A DNA stretch of 64,000 bases from Ovis canadensis (lineage: Eukaryota > Chordata > Mammalia > Artiodactyla > Bovidae): the NCBI RefSeq assembly GCF_042477335.2, contig NC_091247.1:12439001-12503000 (forward strand). The letters run 5' to 3'. Under the pieces are notes generated by a model. It was not told the DNA's origin and searched no databases. It was given only the letters and a program-made list of their open reading frames with translations. The position numbers and the translations under genes were made by a program. Every line of letters begins with the position of its first letter. The stretch's first letter is position 1. Shown here piece after piece: positions 1 to 11,158 of this stretch.

Positions 1-225
1 ACCTCAGAGCAGGTTTTCTCAACCTAGATGCTATTGACATTTGGGGGCCGGATAATTCTTTGTTGGAGATGGAGGCAGTCTGGGGCCTTGTAGGATGTTT
101 AGCAGCCATGACCTCTATCCTCTGGATGGATAGAGGAAAGTAATCCATCCTCCCGCTTGTGACAACCAAGAATGTCTCCAGACATTGCCAGATGTCCCAT
201 GGGGGCCGCCACCCAGCAGCGAGTC
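1..225 (-). mobile_element. MER5A-type hAT-Charlie DNA transposon (nonautonomous)
   Basis: The segment reads as a MER5A in reverse: a start resembling TTCTCAACCT, then GGATAATTCTTTGTTG, a GTAGGATGTTTAGCAGC block, and GACAACCAAGAATGTCTCC leading to a CCAGATGTCCCATGGGGG end. These blocks occur in family order. It is an ancient, non-coding, immobile copy, cut by the window edge on the left. Family assignment is from remembered consensus. Confidence 0.8.
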
Positions 226-344
226 TCTGTTCACTTTCCTTCTCCTTTCTTCTGCTTCTGGTGGCTTTTGTAATAAGGATCAGCATCTTTCTCCCAACCT
301 AGAGAGGTGGCCGTGGAGCCGGAACTGGCTGGGTGAGACATCAG

Positions 345-500
345 CTTGTTTACTGGCTGGCTGTGTGACCTTGGACAAGCTCTCAACTTCTCTGTGCCCC
401 AGGGTTCCTATCTGTAATGCCCCCTGCTGAAAGTATATCAGGAGGTTGGAATGAGTTTGTACTATGTACACATAAAGCAGAGCCTGGTAGATAAGCGTGA
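345..500 (+). mobile_element. MIR SINE fragment
   Basis: The MIR core is recognisable as GGCTGTGTGACCTTGGACAA, followed by a CTCAACTTCTCTGTGCCCCAG block and a degraded tail around AAAGCAGAGCCTGG. MIRs are pre-placental tRNA-derived SINEs. This one is diverged and lacks the 5' tRNA-like head. Confidence 0.7.
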
Positions 501-1138
501 GCCGTCGTTGGCATCAAGGACCTTTGTGACGAAGTACCAGTGCAAGACCGCAGCCTCACTGGTACAGTTCTCCCCGTAAGAAAGGGGAGAAGCAGGAGGG
601 GCCAGGGGAGAAACCATTTCCACAGCATCTGCTGTTGTCCCCTTTCTGCTGCAACCCCCCACCCCACCCCTTCCCCCAGCCCTGGAGGAGTCAGAGAAAA
701 CAGCCAACAAGGATGGCTGTTTAGTCCCACAGGATCACAAGGTTATAAGAACAAAAGCTGCCACTTCCTCTCTCCCTGCAGTGCTGTCTGTGCGTGGACA
801 CCATCTGATGAGAATGTAGTTCTTTTTATGACCCTGGAAGGTATAAAATACAGATAAGCAGTGCATTTTATCACTGGAATTGGTCCTCGCATTTTACTGC
901 TCTAAGCATGTGTTTTGTTTCATTTATGTCTGTTAGAAACAAGGTTCCAGGATGCTGTCCTCATTTGGGTCTTGAGAAACGTACTGTCACGAACCCATTC
1001 CTGGCCCTGCTTGCAGTGCCGGTGTGTGTGTGGGTGAGTGTGTGCGTGCAACGGTGCAGCTAAAATTCTGCCTTGCCCCAGAAGGAAAGGTCCCTCCCTA
1101 GGGATTACCTGGCCCAGGCTCTCATCTAGTCAAGGAAT
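501..1138. other. Unassigned stretch
   Basis: No gene or clear repeat was recognised. It holds a small TG-rich patch near 1020-1050 and several short open frames on both strands that overlap each other and match nothing known. It is probably decayed intergenic sequence. Confidence 0.4.
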
Positions 1139-1149
1139 GTTTGTGTGTG

Positions 1150-1335
1150 TGTGACTTTGCTAATTGGCGTAGAGTTGATTTACAGTGCTGTTTGTCTTGG
1201 GTATACAGCATAAGTGACTCAGTTATACATATATATACGTTCATTCTTTTTCAGATTCATTTCCCATATAGGTTATTACAGAATATTTATTGGGTAGAGT
1301 TCCCTGGGCTCCACAGTAGGTCTTTGTTGGTAGTC
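1150..1335 (-). mobile_element. L1 3'UTR fragment (artiodactyl type)
   Basis: The order GTTGATTTACAGTGCTG, ACTCAGTTATACATATATAT, a TTCTTTTTCAGATTCATTTCC block and AGAGTTCCCTGGGCT matches the reverse complement of artiodactyl L1 3'UTRs. It is 5' truncated and non-coding. Confidence 0.7.
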
Positions 1336-1668
1336 GAGGAATCTGAGGCCCAGGACAGGCCAGTGCTTCATCCATGATCGGGGAGCAGCTTGGCTCAGCG
1401 GTCATCTTCTGAGTGTGTCAGTGAAGCCCCACTACTGAGAGCTGTGCCCTGGTCTCCATGGCACAGAGGAGCTGTCTTTGCAGCTCGTGGGGCAGATGTT
1501 GTGGTGGGTGATGGGTGAATGGGCCTTCCACGTGGTGATTCAGGGACCCAGGCTCCCTCCTCCTTGTGGCTACACCCTCCTCGAGAGCCTCAGAATCATC
1601 TGCTTTTGGCTAACTGGGAGAAGAATTTGGAGACTTGCACGGTTTTATGGATTTTTATAAAAACTTCT

Positions 1669-1880
1669 GGGCTTCCCAGGTGGCTCAGTGATAAAGAATC
1701 TGCCTGATAGTGCAAGAGATGTGGGTTTGATCCCTAAGTCAGGAAGATCCCCTGGAGAAGGAAATGGCAGCCCACTCCAGTATTCCTGCCTGGGAAATCC
1801 CATGGACAGAGGAGCCTGGCAGGCTACAGTCTATGGGGTCACAAAAGGGTTGGATACAACCTAGCGACTAAACAACAACA
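1669..1880 (+). mobile_element. Bov-tA SINE
   Basis: A complete ruminant tRNA-Glu-derived SINE. It has a tRNA-like head starting GGGCTTCCCAGGTGGCTCAG, a B-box-like GGTTTGATCC, the BovA body (CCACTCCAGTATTCCTGCC) and an AACAACAACA tail. The internal RNA polymerase III promoter is mutated, and there is no sign that this is a functional tRNA gene. Confidence 0.93.
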
Positions 1881-2120
1881 TGGGCCTAGAAGTGGATCAG
1901 GCCACTTCTGTCCGTGTTGCATCAGTTGATCCAAGGTCACCTTCAATACTTAACTGCAAGAAATGTCGGGAAGCGTAGCCCGGCTGTGTGCCTCGGAGGA
2001 AAAAGAGACAGATGGGTGAACAGCTGGCCTGGTCTAGGCTGAAAGCTGCGTGGGCAGAGAGTACTGAAATGGAAGTGCAGGTCACCCATGCCCCCAGTTT
2101 GAGGTTCTGAGTGAGAGTTC

Positions 2121-2288
2121 ATCTTTTTTGTTATTATTTATTTGGCTGTACTGGGTCTTAGTTGGGGCATGCAGGATCTTCAATCCTCAGCTGCAGTATG
2201 TGGGATCTAGTTCTCTGACCAGGGGTCAATCCCAGGACCCCTGCATTGGGAACTCAGAGTCTTAACCACTGGACTTGGGTTAGCCCCA
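2121..2288 (-). mobile_element. CHR-2-type tRNA SINE
   Basis: A T-rich start (the reverse of the A tail) is followed by TTTGGCTGTACTGGGTCTTA, GTGGGATCTAGTTCTCTGAC, and a tRNA-like head read in reverse (GAGTCTTAACCACTGGAC). A TCATCTTTTT word occurs near both ends and may be the target duplication. Confidence 0.85.
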
Positions 2289-2613
2289 AGATCTCATCTT
2301 TTTGAGCCCTGTCCATTGATCACTGGATACCTGTGACTTCTCTCTTGAGAGACCATCCCCACCCATGATCAGTCTGAGACTCCCAGGGCCCTGGCTAACT
2401 CATTCCAGGAGGAGTCAGCAGCCCTTGTCTCTAAGGGGTTGCAGAGAAGGAACGGAGGAAAGGGGTTCATTTCCTGAAAGGCCCTGTTCTCTGGGTCAGG
2501 CCAGCAGTGTCTCCTTTTCCATGGAGGCGAGAGCCTCTCTCCCCAGGGCTACATGTCACCTCACACCACCCCAGGCCCGAGCTCCAGGACCTCAGTTCTC
2601 ATACATGTGTGCA

Positions 2614-2650
2614 CGTGCGTGCACACACACACACACACACACACGCACAT
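2614..2650. repeat. (CA)n microsatellite
   Basis: An alternating CA run of roughly 15 units with a short imperfect TGCACGTGCGTG lead-in. It is likely length-polymorphic. It also yields spurious histidine/threonine or valine/cysteine frames. Confidence 0.9.
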
Positions 2651-2785
2651 CGCTCAGAACTGGCCGTAGCAGCAGTTTGTTGCTTTGGTTAACCAGTATC
2701 CATTTGAGGGATCCCCACATGGTGAGCAGACTCCTGCCACCGCAGACACTGACCGGGACATGTATTCTGCAGCTAGAATACAGAC

Positions 2786-2998
2786 TGCTGCTGCTGCTGA
2801 CTTGCTTCAGTTGTGACCGACTCTGTGCAACGCCATGGACTGTAGCCTGCCAGAGTCCTCTGTCCATGGGATTCTCCAGGCAAGAGTACTAGAATGAGTT
2901 GCCATTCCCTTCTCCAGGGGCTCTTCCCAACCCAGGGATTGAACCCGGGTCTCCTGAACTGCAGGCAGTCTCTTTACCGCTGAGCTCCAGGGAAGCCC
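2786..2998 (-). mobile_element. Bov-tA SINE
   Basis: A reverse-strand copy. A (GCT)n-like start leads into the BovA body, then GGATTGAACCCGGGTCTCC, and ends with the tRNA head read in reverse (CTCCAGGGAAGCCC). It is about 213 bp and full-length. Confidence 0.92.
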
Positions 2999-4060
2999 TG
3001 AAGTCTGGACACACCCTCCCGGGTCTGGAAATTGTTGGAGTGGCACGGAGGCCCAGAGTCAGGTGGGCCTTTAAAGGCGGCTGCCGCAGAATGGCACCAT
3101 CTCCAGGTGCCAGCAGGAGCTGTGGCGACCAGCTGGCAAGTGGCACACTCCAGCGTGGCATCCTGGCTGGGCGGGCACTCTCCGAGTTCCCGTCAAACCT
3201 GTTTCTCCAGTCCCCCATCAGTCGTATGTCCCATCTGCCACTTTCCCAAACGCCTCCTTCACATTAACCAGAGGCAGTCTCCACTGACGGGGCTGCCAAG
3301 AATCCTGCCTGCTGTACCTGGTCACTGACCCCCTCCCTCCAAGGATCTCCTTGGTTGCCAGCTTCCTTCAGGGCCATTCCAGGCCCCAGGCAGATCTAAC
3401 AGCCTCCACCCTCAAGGAAAAGGCCAGAGTTCCCATGTCTCCCCTCCAGGAGATTTCAGAGCAAATTTCCAATGTCTTTTCACTCCTTCAACAGTTAAAT
3501 TCCTCAAGAATTAGCGTAATTGGTATTCTTTGTAATCCCATGTATTTTCATTTGTGCTTCTAAAACCATCATCCTGAGAAGAGGCCCACCGTCTTCCCTT
3601 GATGCCAGAGGGGTCCAGGACACCGAGAAGGTGAGGACCCTCTGAACCGTAGCCCCCAGGCTGCTGGCACCGGTATTCCTTCGTCTACAGCATAGGTCTC
3701 CTTCACCTTAGGATCTGGTTTGAGGACCATCCCATCCTCCCTGCATGGTTCTTACTGGAAGTAGGTCCTTACTTCTTCCAGGGGTGAGCTCTCTCCACTC
3801 TGTAGATACAGCCTCCCTGGTGGGGACTCATGAGTTAAGAGTAGTTTTGTTTTCCACAAAGTGGGGGAAGGCAATTTGAGTAGGAAAGGAAGCTGAAAGC
3901 TGAAGACACAGAAAGAGGAAAGGCGTAAAATGGGGTGGGGGGGAAAGGGAGGGAGCTGGCAGCATCCTGACCCCTGGCCCAGCTGCGGCCCTGCCCAGTA
4001 GCAATCTGGTTGTCCATTGTCTGCTTGAGCTTCCCACTTTTTTTTTTTTGCCTCAGCTGG
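2999..4060. other. Unassigned stretch
   Basis: No gene or confident repeat was seen. Open frames of 98-151 codons occur on both strands and overlap each other, have no recognisable domains, and lie in unremarkable GC-mixed sequence. A poly(T) run lies near 4040. Confidence 0.4.
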
Positions 4061-4069
4061 TTGGAAACG

Positions 4070-4185
4070 GAGTTTGCTACCATTTGTCTTGTTCCCACTG
4101 AACCTGCAGGGTCCGCACAGTGCCTGGTGCATGGTAGGTGTACAGTCGACACCTGTCAGTGAATGAATGAACAACCACGCACATG
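4070..4185 (-). mobile_element. MIR/L2-type 3' tail fragment
   Basis: CACAGTGCCTGGTGCATGGTAGG followed by CAGTGAATGAATGAACAA matches the 3' tail shared by L2 LINEs and MIR SINEs. The tail alone cannot separate the two families, and the strand is tentative because the tail words read in the + direction while no body is visible. Confidence 0.4.
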
Positions 4186-4654
4186 CAAAAGAAGAAAGAG
4201 AGTCCAAGGCACAGAGGGGAGAGGGGTTAGCTCTACGTGGGCAGACGTCAGGAACTGCCTGGGGTGGGAGGAGATATTAGAAGTGGGGTTCGAAGAGTGA
4301 ATAGGAGTTCTCTGGAGGACGATTGTGGGGGGAAGAGGTTAGTGAAGACAACAGGGACTAGGCTGAGAAAGAATTAATATCAGATACAAACTTAGGACAT
4401 ACATATCGGGACTGATCTGGGTCTAAATCCTGTGTTCCTGATGATGCCAGAGCTGCAACTGGGTATCACCCATGTCTGGGTGCCCTTTGGCTCCCCTCGT
4501 GGCCTTGTGCATCTGGGTATCACCCATGTGGTCGGCACGCTTCGGCTCCACTCATGGCCCTGGTTCTCCTCCCACCCACCCAGCAACACTCCTACAACTG
4601 CCCTCACAGGGGGCCCTGATAAGCCCCCCAGATCCGTAAGACAGATCCCTTTCA
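4186..4654. other. Unassigned stretch with a short internal duplication
   Basis: No gene was recognised. Near 4463-4532 a phrase of the form CTGGGTATCACCCATGT occurs twice, about 52 bp apart, a small local duplication. The rest looks like unique intergenic DNA. Confidence 0.45.
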
Positions 4655-4990
4655 GTCCTGATCCTCCTTAACCTCTGAGCAGCTTTCCACACTCTGACCT
4701 TGGCCCACACTGCTCCTCCTTGGCAGCTCCTTCACTGTCCCCCTGGGGTCTCCTCTCCCAGACCCACCCCCATTCCTTAAATGTCAGTGGCCTTCCAGGC
4801 CTCTTGCGCTGTACTCGCCCTGGACGCCCTCATCAGCTCCTGTAGCTTTGCGGACCGCTTGGTGGTGCAGCCTCTCGGAGCTCCAGCTCCATCAGCTCCA
4901 GAACCCCCTTCTCCTGCAGACTGTGCAGCAACCCCCTCAGACCCAAATCGGACTCTTCACCCCACCCCTCCTGCCCATTATTTATATCCG
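4655..4990 (+). mobile_element. L2-like LINE fragment
   Basis: A C/T-rich segment includes AACCTCTGAGCAGCTTTCC and CTCCTTCACTGTCCCCCTGGG. It resembles the decayed L2 ORF2 part in which cysteine- and leucine-rich codons read on the + strand. Divergence is high, so the call is tentative. Confidence 0.4.
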
Positions 4991-4999
4991 TGTTCTGAC

Positions 5000-5886
5000 T
5001 GTGGACACTTTCCCCATCTACCTGCCATGAAAAGCAGATCCTGGCCCCACAGAAGAGAAGAAGCAGAGTGGCCAAGGGACGGGGCTGAGCACAGAGAGGG
5101 GTCTGCCTGACTCGGGTCCCACTGCTTGGTTAGGACTCAGGACGCGGCAGTGTTTCTCACCTCTGACCCCCGGGGCCTCCTGGGGCTGGGGCAGTAAATG
5201 TTGACCCAGTCAATTTCCACCACGCTTGAAAGTAGCGGTCAGCTGCTGACCACACTGTCAATTATTCAGGCTCCCTGGGACTCCTGCAAGAGCAACGGTT
5301 TAACTAAAACACAGCTCCGTCGTCCTCACACATCCAACTTGCCTTCAGAGGCCTGAAGAGGGATGGCCAGCCAGCCCGGAGCACCTCCCCAGGCCCTCGC
5401 TCCACCCCCCCACCCCCACACCCTACACTTAGGTCCAGGATTTGCCAGGTCCCCTGTGCTCAAATCTCCTGCGGGTTTTCTCAGGCCAAGGCCTGAAGGG
5501 CAGAACCGGGACCAGCGGCAGGAAGTGACATTTCAGTTCAGTGCCCTGGGACATAGACTTTTCTTGTGACCAGAGGCAGGCACTCTGGGAGGGAGGGAGC
5601 CCCACTGTAGTGGGTTCCTGCTAGTTCACACCAGGTGTGATGGGGAGGGATGGTTATCCATGCGGAGAGACCAGGGCTGCCTAGGAAAAATAACTAACGT
5701 TTTAAGCTTGCTCTAACATTTGCAAAACTCTCAATAGCACATGTTGTCGCGTGGCCTTAAGTCTTTTTCTTGGAACCAAGTGGTACATTTAAAAAAAAAT
5801 GTGTTCACTTGATAAACAAGTCAAAGGCTTTACTGGGGCTCCAGGGTGAGGCAAGAGTATCAATTCAGCCCTGCCCTCCAGTAATA
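5000..5886. other. Unassigned stretch
   Basis: No gene or clear repeat was recognised. A C-rich run lies near 5400-5420 and an A run near 5790. The short frames on both strands show no known domain. Confidence 0.4.
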
Positions 5887-6107
5887 GATGTTGCTGTTCA
5901 GTCACTCAGTTGTGTCCAACTCTCTGCAACTCCATGGACTGCAGCACTCCAGGCTTCCCTGTCCTTCACTATCTCTGGGAGTTTGCTCAAATTCATATCC
6001 ACCGAATCAGTGATGCTATCTAACCATCTCATCCTCTGCCACCCCCTTCTCCTCTTGCCCTCAAGCTTTCCCAGCATCAGGGTCTTTTCTAATGAGTTCG
6101 CTCTTCA
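5887..6107 (-). mobile_element. BovB (RTE) LINE 3' end, left part of a split copy
   Basis: Reads in reverse as the BovB 3' terminus: GATGTTGCTGTTCAGTCACT, then CTCATCCTCTGCC, CAGCATCAGGGTCTTTTC and GAGTTCGCTCTTCA. The element does not end here. Its next segment resumes at about 8466, after a younger BovB in the opposite orientation. Confidence 0.88.
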
Positions 6108-6109
6108 CA

Positions 6110-8465
6110 GGAGTAACAGGCAAGTTTGGTCTTGGAGTACGAAAAGAAGCAGGGCAAAGGCTAACAGATATTTGCCAAGAGAATGCACTGGTCATAGCAA
6201 ACACCCTCTTCCAATAACACAAGAGACAGCTCTACATATAGACATCACCTGATGGGCAATACCAAAATCAGATTGATTATATTCTTTGTAGTCGAATATG
6301 GAGAAGCTCTATATAGTCAGCAAAAACAAGACCAGGAGCTGACTGTGGCTCGGATCATGAGCTCCTTATTGCCAAATTCAGGCTTAAATTGAATAAAGTA
6401 GGGAAAACCACTAGACCATTCAGGTATGACCTAAATCAAATCCCTTATAATTATATAGTGGAAGTGACAAATAGATTCAGGAGATTAGATCTGATAGACA
6501 TAGTGCCTGAAGAGCTATGGACGGAGGTTCATGGCATTGTACAGGAGGCAGTGATCAAGACCATCCCCAAGGAAAAGAAATGCAAAATGGTTTTCTGAGG
6601 AGGCCTTATAGATAGCTGAGAAAATAGAGAAGCTTAAAGCAAAGGAGAAAAGGAAAGATACACCCATCTGAATGCAGAGTTCCAAAGAATAGCAGCGAAA
6701 GGTAAGAAAACCTTCCCAGGGATCAATGCAAAGAAATAGAGGAAACAATAGAATGGGAAAGACTAGAGATCTCTTCAAGAAAATTAGAGATTAAAAGGGA
6801 ACATTTCATGCAAAGATGGGCACAATAAAGGACGGAAATTGTATGGACCTAACAGAAGCAGAAGATACTAAGAAGTGGTGGCAAAAATACACAGAAGAAC
6901 TGTATGAAAAAGATCTTAATGACCCAGATAACCACAGTGGAGTGATCACTCACCTAGAGCCAGACATCCTGGAATGCAAAGTCAGGTGGGACTATGAACA
7001 AAGCTAGTAGAGGTGATGAAATTCGAGTTGAGCTATTTCAAATCCTAAAAGATGATGCTGTGAAAGTGCTGCACTCAGTATGCCTTCAAATTTGGAAAAC
7101 TCAGCAGTGGTCATATGACTGGGAAGGTCAGTTTTCATTCCCAGCCCAAAAAAAGGCAATGCCAAAGGATGTTCAAACTACCACACAATTGAACTCATCT
7201 CATACACTAGTAAAGTAATGCTCAAAATTCTCCAAGCAAGGCCCCAATAGTACCAAGAACTTCCAGATGTTCAAGCTGGATTTAGAAAAGGCAGAGGAAC
7301 CAGAGATCAAATTGCCAACATCCTTTGGATCATCAAAAAAGCAAAGCAACAGGGTTCCAAAAAAACATCTACTTCTGTTTTATTGACTACGCCAAAGCCT
7401 TTGACTCTGCAGATCACAACAAACTTTGGAAAATTCTTCAAGAGTTGGAATACCAGACCACCTGACCTACCTCTTGAGAAATCTGTATGCAGGTCAAGAA
7501 GCAACAGTTAGAACTGGACATGGGACAAAGGACTGGTTTCAAAATGGGAAAGGAGTACGTCAAGGCTGTATATTATCACCCTGCTTATTTAACTTCTATG
7601 CAGAGTACATCATGCAAAATGGCGGGCTGGATGAAGCATAAGCTGGAATCAAGATTGCCAAGAGAAATATCAATAACTTCAAATATGCAGATGACACCAC
7701 CCTTATGGCAGAAAGTGAAGAGGAACTAAAGGGCCTCTTGATGAAAGTGAAAGAGGAGAGTGAAAAGGTTGACTTAAAACTCAACATTCAGAAAAAGAAG
7801 ATCATGGCATCCAGTCCCATCACTTCATGGCAAATAGATGGGGAAACAATGGAAACAGTGAGAGACTTTATTTTTCTGGGCTCCAAATCACTGCAGATGG
7901 TGACTGCAGCCATGAAATTAAAAGACGCTTGCTCCTTGGAAGAAAAGCTGTGACCAACCTAAACAGTATATTAAAAAACAGAGACATTACTTTGCTGACA
8001 AAGGTCCGTCTAGTCAAAGCTATGGTTTTTCCAGTAATCATGTATGGATGTGAGAGTTGAACTATAAAGAGAGCTGGGTGCCGAAGAATTAATGCTTTTG
8101 AACTGTGGTCTTGGAGAAGACTCTTGAGAGCCCCCTGAACTTCGAGAAGATCAAACCAGTCAATCCTAAGGGAAATCAGCCCTGAATATTCATTGGAAGG
8201 ACTGTTGCTAAAGATCCAATACTCCAATACTTTGGCCACCTGATGCAAAGAACTGACTCCTTAGAAAAGACCCTGATGCTGGGAAAGATTGAAGGGAGGA
8301 GAAGGGGACGACAGAGAATGAGATGGTTGGATGGCATCACTGACTCTATGGACATGAGTTTGAGCAAGCTCTGGAAGTTGATGATGGACAGGGAAGCCTG
8401 GCATGCTGCAGTCCATGGGGTCGCAAAGAGTCTGACATGACTGAGCAACTGAACTGAACTGAACT
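6110..8465 (+). mobile_element. BovB (RTE) LINE, 5'-truncated, 2.36 kb
   Basis: A 5'-truncated BovB beginning in the endonuclease part of ORF2 and running to the family 3' end of repeated ACTGA units. It is inserted head-to-head into an older minus-strand BovB (5887-6107 and 8466-8522). It is about three quarters of a full BovB and the longest copy in the window. BovB is a non-LTR retrotransposon of ruminants, widely held to have entered their lineage by horizontal transfer. Many frameshifts mean it cannot move by itself. Confidence 0.95.
6290..8445 (+). pseudogene. BovB ORF2 remnant (endonuclease end, reverse transcriptase, C-terminal part)
   Basis: Broken coding remnant of the BovB polyprotein, which in intact copies nicks target DNA and reverse-transcribes its own RNA. 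Visible pieces: the end of the endonuclease domain (SDHELL-like, near 6352), reverse transcriptase motif A as FIDYAKAFD (from 7379), the RQGCILSPCLFN block (about 7558-7595), the catalytic YADD at 7684-7695, then WQIDGETMETV and the [12 protein letters not shown] tail (about 8320-8355). Motif A and YADD lie in different frames, so at least one frameshift separates them, and stop codons break the reading elsewhere. No functional protein is expected. Confidence 0.93.
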
Positions 8466-8522
8466 GAGCTTCAGCATTAGTCCTTCCAATGAATATTCCA
8501 TGGTTGATTTCCTTTAGGATTC
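8466..8522 (-). mobile_element. BovB LINE 3' region, right part of the split copy
   Basis: CTTCAGCATTAGTCCTTCC, AATGAATATTC and TTGATTTCCTTTAGGATT continue the minus-strand BovB interrupted at 6107. In family order about 24 bases (the part matching the FGHLM coding region) are missing between the two halves, presumably lost at insertion. Confidence 0.85.
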
Positions 8523-8544
8523 AAGTAATAGTACTGAATGCTGA

Positions 8545-8745
8545 TAAAAAGGCGATTTACAAGGTGTCACGGAATGTTCTAGACATGTGACGTACTTCAA
8601 AGCACACTACCAACATAACCACCTAGGGAGGCAGCTGCTGGAACTGTCTCCATTTTACAGGCAAGGTTTTACAGAGGAAGCACAGAGCATGCAGGGCAAG
8701 GTCACGCCTGGGAATCTGAGCCCAGGCGCCTCTGACCCAGGCTGT
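8545..8745 (-). mobile_element. MIR SINE
   Basis: Reverse-strand MIR: CTCCATTTTACAGGCAAGG, AAGGTCACGCCTGGGAATC and GAGCCCAGGCGCCTCTGACC stand where a MIR shows its core, its GGTCACAC block and its tRNA-related head. The copy is moderately diverged. Confidence 0.7.
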
Positions 8746-9480
8746 ATGAGGGGCTTTGGTCAGGGTTAGGCAGACGATCACAGAAATAATGATCTAAGGA
8801 CAGAGCCGCGGAGGAGAGATCAGAACTAATCTATCCAGATTGAGGGCAGGGGTGACAGATCAGAGACAGCTTTCTTGAAGTGTCCTTGAAGCTGAGAACT
8901 TCCAGAAGGGGATTTCCACAGGGGGAAGAGTCCAGGGAAGGAGGAACCTTCCAAGCAGGGGGCACTACCAGAGCGAAGATCCTGGGGTGCCAGTGCCCCC
9001 GCCAGGACACCCTCAGGGCGGCAGGCAGTGCAGACCAAGAGCTGTGTCTTCGCCATCTCCTGGCTGCACCCACTTCCTGTTTGTCTGCAGCTGTATTTTT
9101 AGATGTCTTACTTTCCGATGACACTGGTGGGCTAGCAGGATCTGGGCCCCCTCAGTCAGTTTTTTTATAGTCTCCCAGCTCGAGTTTCTGTATCTCGGCC
9201 CATCCCCCAGGGTCCTGAGCTGAGGGGCTGATGGGAAGCCCCAGCTTCCTGTAATGCAGGGAACTGACTGGTCCACTGGGGTCCCAGGGGCCCACTCCAA
9301 TGCCAGTCAACACCAGCTCTCTCCGCCTCTCACCTTGCCAGCTCTTTCTTCCTGCCAGTTGAATTCCACTCCAGTCTAAGAGACCACTCTGTGCCAGACA
9401 CTGGGCTGGGTACTGGCAAGACGGCCCTAGAAATGACAGGAGGCACCTCTAGCATCATATGTGCTAGAGTCAGGGTGAGT
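8746..9480. other. Unassigned stretch
   Basis: No gene was recognised. Near 9385-9420 CTGTGCCAGACACTGGGCTG resembles the 3' tail of L2 in reverse, but the fragment is too short to assign firmly. The overlapping open frames here have no known domains. Confidence 0.4.
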
Positions 9481-9773
9481 GGACATAATTCACAGTGTAG
9501 ACTGGGGCTTGTATGAGAGTAAAGAGGTCCTGCTAATAGTTATGGTGGGCTACAGTGTAAATGTGGGCAAAAAGATGTAAGGTTGCCTCAGTTAAGTCTA
9601 GAAAGATGGAAAAGTGAGGGGCGACTTGACAGTGGAGGACAAGCGGAAGGGAGTCTTGGCAGCGGGGATGGCACGTGTGAAGTGGGGACAAGTGGAGAGT
9701 TTACGGAGGCAGTGTGCTGTGGAGAGTCCAGGGTGGCCTCCAGGTGGGAAAAGGGGGACAGTTTGGAACAACT

Positions 9774-9870
9774 GGGGCTTCCCTGGTGGCTCAGACGGTA
9801 AAGAATCTGCCTTCGATGCAGGAGACCCAGGTTGGATCCCTGGGGAGAACAGGGTGGCAAAAACCCAGCA
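9774..9870 (+). mobile_element. Bov-tA SINE, head-only copy
   Basis: The tRNA-like head (GGGCTTCCCTGGTGGCTCAG) is followed by a shortened joint and a remnant of the body (GGTGGCAAAAACCCAGCAG). The BovA 3' half is absent, so the copy is internally deleted or 3' truncated. Confidence 0.85.
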
Positions 9871-10129
9871 GCTCTGCTAGCCGGGGCCCATGGCAGGCAT
9901 CACTAATTGATCACACCACTCTCCTTCCTCCTGATTCATCCTCACAGCCCTCAACACAGAGCCAGGGGCTGGTCACGACCAGTGGTCAGGCTGTGTACCA
10001 GATGAAGCCAGCAGTGGCTAACAAGTGTGGACTTCTCTGGAGAGGAGGCTGGAGCTCAAGTTGAGAGAGGCCTAGAATGTGGGCGCAGGAGCTGGAATAT
10101 TCCCTAGCATTAGGGAACCAGCAGAGAAT

Positions 10130-10480
10130 GGCAGAGGGAGGAATATAACCAGATTAACATTTGAGGAGTTTCAGGAAGGTCACTGCCATTGGTGGAAGGG
10201 ACTGGGGCAGAGGAGGCATTGAGGGGCATGTCCAGGTGAGAACAGACGGGCCCAACTGAAGGCGGAACAGGGAGCAGAGAGGTGGATCTGACGGTCTGGG
10301 AGAGATTTGTCGCGCGGCAGTGAGAAGAGAATGGTGGTTAGGATGACTCCGGGGTCTCTGGGGTCCTGGCCCAGCGTGGGCAGGTGGAACAGCACAGCGG
10401 GAGGTCCTGATAGGAATCTTTGTCCAGAGATCACCCTGAGACTCTGGGCCCCTGTGGGAGAGAGGCCCAACAGGTTTGGT
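10130..10480 (-). mobile_element. L2-like LINE fragment
   Basis: A G/A-rich run has words in L2 reverse order, such as GAATATAACCAGATTAACATT, AAGGTCACTGCC, and GGATGACTCCGGGGTCTCTGG. Old and diverged. The call depends on word order rather than close identity. Confidence 0.5.
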
Positions 10481-11158
10481 GGGTTTACCACTGAGAGCAT
10501 CAGAGCCTGGAAAAACTTGCCTTTTGAGGAAACTAACGATCACAAGATGCCTCTGTCCCCCACTCAGGGACCTGCAGGGAGAAGGCTGGAGAGCAGATGC
10601 CTGGTGGTTCTCCCCAGCGTGGAGAAATGGGAGCCCACAGGTACTGACTGTAAATTCTGGGGGTGACTGCAAGAAGGGGAGACTGACATGTCTTTACCCG
10701 AATGGTATGGACTTAGCCATGGACTGCCACCTGCCCCAAGGCCACCACAGGGGGACTCAACAACACAATGCCAGGGTAGAATCCTTTGGATTCTGGTACC
10801 TGGGAGGCAGAGAGGTTCAAGCCAAGCACAGGATGTGGGGGGTTGGGAGGAGGTGGAGGTGATGGGCTCCCTGGAACCTTCTTAGCCTGAGGCTGGGGTC
10901 TAGGGCACTAGAGGGATGAGGCTGAGGGGTCACTGGAAGGTGTAGCTTTGTCTGGGAGGGACCAATTGTGCCTGCGGGAGAGGCCTGGGATTGGGTCCCT
11001 GGTCAGAGGGACCTGGGGGCCTCTACTTACTACCTCCAGACCTGCAGACACCACAGCCATGACTCACAGGAGGGGAACCACAGCCTGGCCAGGTGCTGCT
11101 AGAGGGATGGCCATTTCCCTGCTTCTGCTCCCCTGACCCCAACCCTGGGGGGTGAGCC
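10481..11158. other. Unassigned stretch
   Basis: No gene or confident repeat was seen. Two overlapping + frames (about 65 and 128 codons) and a minus frame of 172 codons pass through it without recognisable domains. Confidence 0.4.

Noticed and set aside
1669-1745. tRNA-like A and B box sequences (also at every Bov-tA and CHR SINE)
   Set aside because: They are the tRNA-derived heads of SINEs. None folds into an intact tRNA with anticodon and acceptor stem, so no tRNA gene was called.
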